A stretch of 64,000 nucleotides of DNA. Origin: Zancudomyces culisetae. Its lineage: Eukaryota; Kickxellomycota; Harpellomycetes; Harpellales; Legeriomycetaceae. The notes under the pieces were generated by a model. That model did not search any database, had not been told where the DNA came from, and was given only the letters and a program-made list of their open reading frames with translations. The position numbers and the translations under genes are program-made. Positions 57,717 to 64,000 of this stretch are shown one piece after another. The DNA is taken from NCBI GenBank assembly GCA_001969505.1, contig LSSK01000111.1, positions 1 to 64,000 of the forward strand, given 5' to 3'. The first letter of the stretch is position 1, and each line of letters starts with the position of its first letter.

Positions 57717-59983
57717 TTCTTTTCTCTACTTTTTCAAGCCTCTCTTGCCTTAATTTAAACTTTGTGTGTTTGCTCTTTCGTATTTTTTTGTTTTTTGCTT
57801 TTGTGTTTTTTGCTTTTATCGCAGTATACAGCTTAAAAATACATTTAAACTCCGTATAATTTTTACTCAATTTTTCGAGCTTTCACATTCGCCCCAAATA
57901 TTAACATCAGTTGTTACACATTGTTTAATTTACCGCAAACCATATCAAGAGTTTTTATTTGCGAGCCATGAGCATTTCTTAGCTCTTAATTTGGATCGCC
58001 AACAAATGATAAGCAAGTGCCGCTTCTCGTTTTTATTTTATCGGTTGCATGTGTACCTATATTTTATTTCGTGGGTTTATGCAATTTTTTATTGCTCCTG
58101 ATACTAGAATCTAAAGTTCTAAACACTGCTTAGTTACCATATACAATAAGAATACTTTATTTTGTATAAATCAACATCAATGAAATTGACAACAGACTTG
58201 GAGAATATTGGTAAAAATGTATATTTGTTAGAAATGATGCCCCATTCTAGCAATGTTTGTTCGCCAGGTCTATCTTAGGCTGAAAGTTTGATACATGTGT
58301 ATGTGTGTGTGTGCCATGGAAAAAAAAGAATCGCAGAAATCTCGATTAATTCAGAGCGTATAAAAAATGGCGCTTTTTCTGATCATAAATTCAGGGCCGT
58401 ATATTAAAGTGCAATACTTACGTTTTAGCAGCTGATACAAAGAATCGAAGACCTACGAATGGTTTTTTATTTTTTACTTTTTACTTTTTACTTTTTACTT
58501 TTTACTTTTTATTTATTCTTTTGATATGTTCCTTAAACTAAAAGGTTTGAAACTCACCAAAAATTTGTAAATTTTGTCTACAACTTGTCACAATTACTTT
58601 CTGATAAAAACCAAAGGGAGTGACACTTGGAGAGCATGTTACTTTCTGGGATAAAAGCATGACTAATATGAGCCCATGCTTGGATGCATCATATGTGTAC
58701 AGGATATTATGTATCTATGATTTTCAAAAAAAATGCTCGACGAAAGAAATAGCAGTACCTTCTATTGTATAGTATTCTTTAAACTAGTGCATATGTCCAG
58801 CTTTAAAAGTGCTCGCCTGTATTGCTTATACACGTTTTAAGATTACTTTACGAATAGTAATATTATAAAATTACAAAAACAAAAAATCAGACATCTTATA
58901 ACGTAGCTAGATATTTCAGTTAAGTGTATAAGAATGTATAATGTGGGTATTTACTAAATAAGTTTATCGAGCAGTAAAGAAAAAGTAAAATATTAACACC
59001 AACAAAAAAATAACTACTCTCTGCCACTCATCCCGAGAGGCACTATATACTCTTTTTTTTTATGTAAGCTTTAGGTATTTACGCGCGCATGTAGTGATGT
59101 AGGCATTTTTTTATTCATAGTGCACACCAGAATCGAATAGTACTTGCTAATAGGGTGTTACTCAAAACCGATTTTTGATGTGGTTGTAAATCCCAACTCA
59201 TTCACATAATGTACTTTATCAGATAAACAAAAATACTTCATTTATCAGATTGTTAATCCCGTATTTTCCATGAAATGAAATTGGAAAAAAAAATTTTCTG
59301 TTTTAAATTAATTTCAATAATAACAACTGAGAGGAGGGAAGAAAGGGGTAAGTTACCATCTGATACGCAGATAGAAGATTCCGTTTTTTCAGTAATTTAC
59401 TGTGATTAGCCACATCATTTGAGGGTTATTTCGTTTCCACAGAGCCTATCGAAATCCCTTTTCAAAACTAGCAGCTTTGCATAAAAAAGTGATGAAAATG
59501 ATTGCCTAAATAGTGATAAAAAAATTGTGCAAGCCTTCCTTAGACTTAAACCGATAGGTCACTATTTTAATAACTCTTATGCCCACGTCTTTTACAATTT
59601 TGCTGTTGTTTGAAGTAATATTCAGAATTAGAGCTTTGAATCCCAATAACTAAAGGTCTCATTCAAAATCTAGAAGTGAAGCAGCCAGAATAAGCATTGT
59701 ACATATATACTGGTGGGAATTTACTCCGAAGGGTGTATGGATATATTAAGCTGGTGCGACAGGCTATCTCAAAAAGAACAGGGAAACTGTATGTAAGATA
59801 AAAAAAAGTAATTTACAACAAAGTAAAACAACAAGACAGGTATATCAAAGAAAAGTGGATAGTGCTTTTTGACTTTATCAAGGTAATTTAATAACTATGT
59901 CGTTCTAATCAAGCTCCGGCTATGACCATTAATTGAGAAAAGTGGTATGGAAATCTAATTCGTATTTAAAATAACAATTATAG
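57717..59983. other. divergent spacer MLYCD / DUF1636
   Basis: About 2.3 kb between two divergent genes. It includes a 7-base (CTTTTTA-type) tandem tract at about 58471-58511 and a GTGTGTGTGT run near 58303. The plus-strand frame 57766-58101 is largely hydrophobic T-rich DNA without motif. No gene was recognised. Confidence 0.45.
58471..58511. repeat. 7-base microsatellite (TTTTTAC-type, about 6 copies)
   Basis: Consecutive TTTTTAC units on the plus strand within an intergenic spacer. Confidence 0.85.
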
Positions 59984-61042
59984 ATGCCCATTATCTGGCC
60001 TGTAAATAACGAGCGAGGGTGGACACCCCTACTACTTTTGGTGGGCGGTACCATCTCGATATGTATTTTAATTGATGACGAATATAGAAACAAGGTAGTA
60101 AATAAGATTTGGCAATTGTCAGAGGCGATGTTATCCGGATTTTGTGAAAGTGAAACCGCATCCGATAGCGCAAAAAGCCAAAATAAAAAAAATAAAAAAA
60201 AGCAAAAGAGCACGACTAAAAAGCAAAAAGCTGATAAGGATAATGGGAGTAGTGGAAGTACTCCTACGAAAGTACGTATAGAGTTTATAGCTGGTGAGTA
60301 TGAATATGAAGGGCAAGATAAACTCCTGAAGGAGAGTCTAATACAAGAATCACTGCAGGAACCAACAAGAGGGCGCGCAAAAAAAGAGAAGGTGCTGATT
60401 GAGAGAGATGCCGAGTATCAGATGGAGCGAGAAGATATTACTGGGAACCAAAAGCGGCATGTAATGTACGTGTGTACAAAATGTCAACGAAACGACAATA
60501 TGCGTTGTATTCCAGGGTACTACAGTTGTTTTTGGAAATCAGAGGAAGAGAACATAGGGGATATGGAGGATATGTTTGCATCTATTACAAGCGCTACCAC
60601 CACAGATGGAAAGCAGAAAAAAACCGGGCGTATATTATATGAAAATCTCAAGAATCTTGCGGCACAGCGAGAAAGAATCAAACAACTCTCAGTCTGTGAT
60701 GAAAACATAATCGAGCACGATGAATACGGCCGAATAAAGCAAATCCCTTGCTCCAATACCATAGAGCCACGTCTAGAGATTTTGCCTGTGCGTTGCCTGG
60801 GTACATGTGAATGGGGAAATGTTATTGCATTTGCTGCTGAGGGTAAATTTGCCTACCAGTTTGGCGATATAAATGAAGGAGATGCTGAGGATTTGAACGC
60901 GGTACTGGAATTTACCGATTTTTACTTAAACAGCGAAGACGGATTCTCAAAGACAAAAACCAGACCCGCAAGAATGAAAAGCAACGTGTTATCTAGAATT
61001 CCTCCTTTCAGCGAAAAATTTACCAATCTGGAGGACTTTTAG
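59984..61042 (+). CDS. membrane-anchored DUF1636 (thioredoxin-like 2Fe-2S) protein
   Basis: Intronless ORF of 352 residues. One membrane span lies near the N-terminus (WTPLLLLVGGTISICILI, residues 13-30). A Lys/Ser/Gln-rich linker (about 64-95) follows, then a DUF1636 domain from about 160: YVCTKCQRN with C164 and C167, CLGTCEWGNVIAFAAEGKFA with C271 and C275, and the terminal block FYLNSEDGFSKTKTRPARMK ... LSRIPP, which matches the Y..S.DG.....RP...R.....R.PP end of the family. The Cys pairs fit a ferredoxin-like or metal-binding fold. In bacteria DUF1636 genes often lie beside cobalamin or CobN genes; the role in fungi is unknown to me. The membrane anchor and basic linker are not typical of bacterial members (about 130 residues). 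Divergent from MLYCD. Confidence 0.8.
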   Translation: MPIIWPVNNERGWTPLLLLVGGTISICILIDDEYRNKVVNKIWQLSEAMLSGFCESETASDSAKSQNKKNKKKQKSTTKKQKADKDNGSSGSTPTKVRIEFIAGEYEYEGQDKLLKESLIQESLQEPTRGRAKKEKVLIERDAEYQMEREDITGNQKRHVMYVCTKCQRNDNMRCIPGYYSCFWKSEEENIGDMEDMFASITSATTTDGKQKKTGRILYENLKNLAAQRERIKQLSVCDENIIEHDEYGRIKQIPCSNTIEPRLEILPVRCLGTCEWGNVIAFAAEGKFAYQFGDINEGDAEDLNAVLEFTDFYLNSEDGFSKTKTRPARMKSNVLSRIPPFSEKFTNLEDF

Positions 61043-61281
61043 GTGTACATATGGTGGTTTTGTATGTATTATCGGGCTTATCTATCATTTATTTGTTCAG
61101 CTTGTATGTTATTTAGAATATATTTTTTTTGAATAGTTGCTTTTACTTGGTATTGCGCCTTTAATATAAAGCTGGAATCTTGAGGTTCAGTTTTAATATA
61201 ATTCTGCTCTAATCTTGATACTGGACGAACCCTGAGGACACTTGGCTATAGACGCCCCATTAGGTGAGTCAAAGTATCGAA

Positions 61282-61911
61282 TTATAGGATTGAGAAACCC
61301 GCGTTCGGGTATCTACGCAATTGATGATCTGTACGGGTACACATACAGTAATTATTTTGCTCATATTCTCTGTGTACGGTTGTTGTTGTGCTTTAATTTT
61401 GTACGCAAAGGATGTCATTTGAAGTTAAACTTTCTAATAATTTTATAGCAAGGCAGGAGATAGAGCATAAAAAAATAAACCTAACTTTTACCTGTTGCGT
61501 AAAACAAAACGGTTCCATCTGGGAATAAATATTGAACGGGTTTACCACCAACTATCTTTGCTTTGGCTGAATATCAACGAAGAATGATATTGCTTTTTTT
61601 TTAAAAAAAACAAAAATAGTTGAATATAATAAAACGACATTCAGTATCTGGATGCGCTCGTTGCACCCTAAACTCATACACTTTATACTTTGCAAATACT
61701 TGATCGTTAACATACAAAAAAGTCAGTCCATATTGGAACTCTCAAAATAGTAAGTACGGCGGTTTTATTGTGTTTAGCTGATTGATGCATGATGATGTGT
61801 ATTAGATTTGTCATGGCTTTCATGTTATCAGATGACGTTTACTACACTGCGAATGTGATCTGGGTAGACTTGTATACTCACGATATACAAATATCAACTT
61901 ATGAAAATTAG
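61282..61911 (-). CDS. unresolved multi-exon gene (5' end missing)
   Basis: Consecutive phase-consistent exons are visible at 61882-61911, 61639-61740, 61492-61566 and, less surely, 61282-61328. They read ...NFHKLIFVYQ/FQYGLTFLYVNDQVFAKYKV YEFRVQRAHPDTE/SKAKIVGGKPVQYLFPDGTVLFYAT... and a possible C-terminus DHQLRRYPNAGFSIL. The segment is rich in beta-strand residues and looks like protein, not intron. The upstream exons cannot be placed: a Lys-rich open segment near 61945-62116 and a short piece before the GTAAAA donor at about 61935 are candidates. I recognise no family; an alternative end near 61420 also exists. Confidence 0.35.
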
Positions 61912-62685
61912 CTATATTTTATTCGCGCTTTTACCTTGCTTCAATACAACCACTTTCCAGCGTTATTTACCATTTTTGATTTTTTTTTGCAGTGCTGTGT
62001 CCTGATTTCTTTGTACTATTTTTTATGGATTTGAAAGCATCATGTGATTTATCACGATGTATGTTGAAATTAGATGTTGATTTGAAAACTTTTAGTTTCT
62101 GTGAAATTGTCCTTCTAGAAAATAACCCATATTAGTTTATTTGGGGAGGAGTCATGAAAATGTCTTGTTGAAAACATACAGCTTAATTTGAAATAGATAG
62201 ATTTTTTTGTTTATACTTGCATTTTTGCTCGATGAATTTATTAAACAAATACCGCATTAGTACTGCAATAAAAAGAAAAATATAAATCAACACGACTTTA
62301 ATTGAAGTTTTTATTTAGCGTGCATTATGCAAAAGTAAAAAATAGGCGCCAACCTTATTGGGAGAAATATATGCAGAAATTGGATGCTCCAGTCAATTCG
62401 AGGCCAGTACCAGTTTGCATTTGTCACCAAGGTATCCCCACAAAGGTTTATTCGCAGTCTAAGCTGCATTTGCCAACCAAAAAATATGCCAATTTCTTAA
62501 TCAAATTTAACGCAAAGTTAACGCCCTATTATCCCCCTTTTTTTATGCTTCTCCTTTTAGCTTTTGTGTTATATATATTCACTAGAAGCCGTTTTAATAG
62601 TGATCGTGTCTTTGTTTAAATTAACAGATAAAATAAATGGTAGTGAGCGCGAGTAATTTAACCTAAGGCAGTAATAAAATCGACC
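61912..62685. other. spacer, possible 5' exons of the minus-strand gene
   Basis: Includes a minus-strand open segment after a TTATTTTCTAG acceptor near 62117 (RTISQKLKVFKSTSNFNIHR...) that may belong to the unresolved gene. The plus-strand frame 62302-62619 has no recognised motif. Also the promoter of the UBL3-like gene. Confidence 0.3.
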
Positions 62686-63368
62686 ATGGAAAAAAATACT
62701 GAGTCCGAATTTCTCAGCGATAAAATTACACTAGAATCCTCAAACAAAGGTGGAAGCGGGGATTCGATTGAGGTTGTATTTTTGGCAATAAATGGTGAGA
62801 GACATTCAATGCGTTTTGAAGGAACAGATACGATTAAGCAGATTAAACAATCTTTGTACAATAGCTGGCCTGGCAGTAAGTACGCACTTTGTGTTTAACT
62901 AAGACAGAAGTTTCCCCGTCTGTGGATGGGATAGAGGAAATATTTTGCCTTGGGTTGAGAATATATGAGCACTAGTAAACGTAGATATTTTACATGCTTT
63001 CTGTTTTTAGAATTTCTTGAGCAGCCAAAAAATGTTAATCAGCTGAGAGTGATAAATGCTGGTCGCGTTTTGGACGATACAAGTAAAGTAGCAGGTAATA
63101 AATTGTCAATTCACTTTGCTTGGATTAATATTTTAAACTCTTGCTGAAAAGCCAAGTATTTATTTTTAAATAGATAGTAAGATTAGTTCGAACACGGTGA
63201 TATATCATTTGAATGTTAGACCGGAATCCGTTACTAAAAGCGTAATTCAGCGTATGTTTTCACTTATGTTTAACATCTCATGTTTATCATGTAAAATACA
63301 TACTATTTCTGGCAGAGATAGTTATACAGAGGAAAGAGGAAGGAGGCGCGGGGGTTGATCCTTTGTAA
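62686..63368 (+). CDS. UBL3: UBL3-like ubiquitin-fold protein
   Basis: Four exons, 62686-62875, 63011-63094, 63174-63251 and 63316-63368, phase-consistent, give 134 residues. After an acidic N-terminus (about 1-24) the ubiquitin-like fold reads IEVVFLAINGERHSMRFEGT DTIKQIKQSLYNSWP, then FLEQPKNVNQLRVINAGRVLDD and SNTVIYHLNVRP. Spacing of the NWP/SWP turn and the LR.I..GR.L motif match UBL3/MUB and the N-terminal domain of fungal Dsc3. There are no membrane spans and no C-terminal CAAX cysteine: the end is KEEGGAGVDPL, so prenylation, which anchors UBL3, is not expected unless an alternative exon supplies it. It might be a Dsc3-like fragment or a soluble relative. The third donor (GTATGT after ATTCAGC) and last acceptor (TTCTGGCAG) are reasonable. 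Confidence 0.75.
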
Positions 63369-63602
63369 TATTTGGTGTATGTAGGTTTGCAGAAATAGAG
63401 TCCAACGTCTTTGCTTTAATTAAATAGAAGAGAACAAAACCGAACACGCCCCGAAATGTAGTTGTATTATATTGTAGCACTCTGACGGCTACAACGCATG
63501 TTGAACCTATCAACTATTATTCTCTTTTCTTCTAATTTAATTTATTTTTGTCTTTTGAGTCATCTGTTATTGCGTGCGTGCTCATCTTTCTAAAAAGAAA
63601 GG

Positions 63603-63728
63603 ATGTTTACACTTTCACAGCTGGCTAATGGTATATTTTTATTTGCTATGTTCATTGTTTTCATTAGTATTGCTGGTATTTTTATGCTTGAAACATATAT
63701 CAACAGCCATAGACCTATTTTCTTGTAA
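63603..63728 (+). CDS. candidate small single-pass membrane protein
   Basis: A 41-residue ORF (MFTLSQLANGIFLFAMFIVF ... ETYINSHRPIFL) with one hydrophobic segment at about 7-29. It resembles small membrane subunits in size and layout, but I cannot assign a family. A GTAATA sequence overlaps the stop, so it may be the first exon of a longer gene. Low confidence because AT-rich spacers give hydrophobic frames by chance. Confidence 0.25.
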   Translation: MFTLSQLANGIFLFAMFIVFISIAGIFMLETYINSHRPIFL

Positions 63729-64000
63729 TAAACTTGGATGATAGTTAACTAACTTTTCAACTCTGTTTTTTTTTTAAATGGGCGTCTTTGTGATTCCATT
63801 TGTTAATATTATTACGAATTTTTTGAATATAGAAACATGGGATAGCTCCCAAAACTTTAAAGTTTGAGGAATATGAAGAAGTGGGTGTGGTTTTGTGACA
63901 TTTCAGTCCGGTTAACATCCGCATTTTGCAGTTCAATGCTCAAGTATAGTTCAAAAAAAAAAATCACGCGCTATGCGCCATGCGCCATGTTAATAGTAAT

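Noticed and set aside
57766-58101. 111-codon plus-strand ORF between MLYCD and the DUF1636 gene
   Set aside because: Hydrophobic translation of T-rich promoter DNA, overlapping the start region of MLYCD on the opposite strand; no motif.
63960-64000. GCGCTATGCGCCATGCGCC short palindromic repeats at the window end
   Set aside because: Only about 30 bases and cut by the window edge; too short to call a repeat family or structured RNA.

Overview
The window is eukaryotic nuclear DNA, AT-rich, with one 532-base assembly gap. Most genes are split by short GT...AG introns (about 50 to 190 bases). Their products include Zn2Cys6-PAS, SPX-VTC, Mdm35, Ipi3 and Dbp9 type proteins, which together point to a fungus. 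A malonyl-CoA decarboxylase, a metazoan-type UBL3 and AGGF1- and GPATCH1-like splicing factors next to fungal markers suggest an early-diverging, non-Dikarya lineage; that placement is inference. No rRNA, tRNA, CRISPR array, transposase or reverse transcriptase was recognised.

Layout. 0-6 kb: two splicing factors (CWC24/RNF113A and GPATCH1-like, +) and the DEAD-box helicase DBP9 (-). 6-9.4 kb: long spacer with simple repeats. 9.4-15.1 kb: insulin-degrading-enzyme-type protease (+) and OXA1 (-), convergent. 16.4-25.2 kb: three genes of the vacuolar transporter chaperone (polyphosphate polymerase) family: a VTC1-like DUF202 protein (-), a catalytic VTC4 (+), and a degenerate SPX-VTC protein (-) convergent with VTC4. 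27.5-30.3 kb: MDM35 and IPI3/WDR18. 31.3 kb: a small secreted protein with six copies of an acidic pentapeptide, a dibasic site and an 18-residue C-terminal tail. 33.3-39.1 kb: a membrane alpha/beta-hydrolase lacking its catalytic residues, RNase H2 subunit C and an AGGF1-like OCRE-FHA-G-patch protein. 39.8-45.6 kb: a nine-exon Zn2Cys6-PAS regulator, a 76-residue unknown and a mucin-like secreted protein. 48.8-57.7 kb: an unknown basic protein, RRP4, TSR3, an I78-type protease inhibitor and an eleven-exon malonyl-CoA decarboxylase. 60-64 kb: a membrane-anchored DUF1636 metal-binding protein, an unresolved minus-strand gene, a UBL3-like protein and a small ORF.

Functional themes: RNA work (splicing: CWC24, GPATCH1, AGGF1; ribosome and rRNA: DBP9, IPI3, TSR3, RRP4; genome maintenance: RNase H2C), mitochondria (OXA1, MDM35, MLYCD) and phosphate storage (three VTC genes). 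The VTC group is the only set of neighbours with an evident shared pathway. Exon joins were chosen so that reading phases agree across each junction and conserved protein motifs are restored; none has been checked against transcripts.
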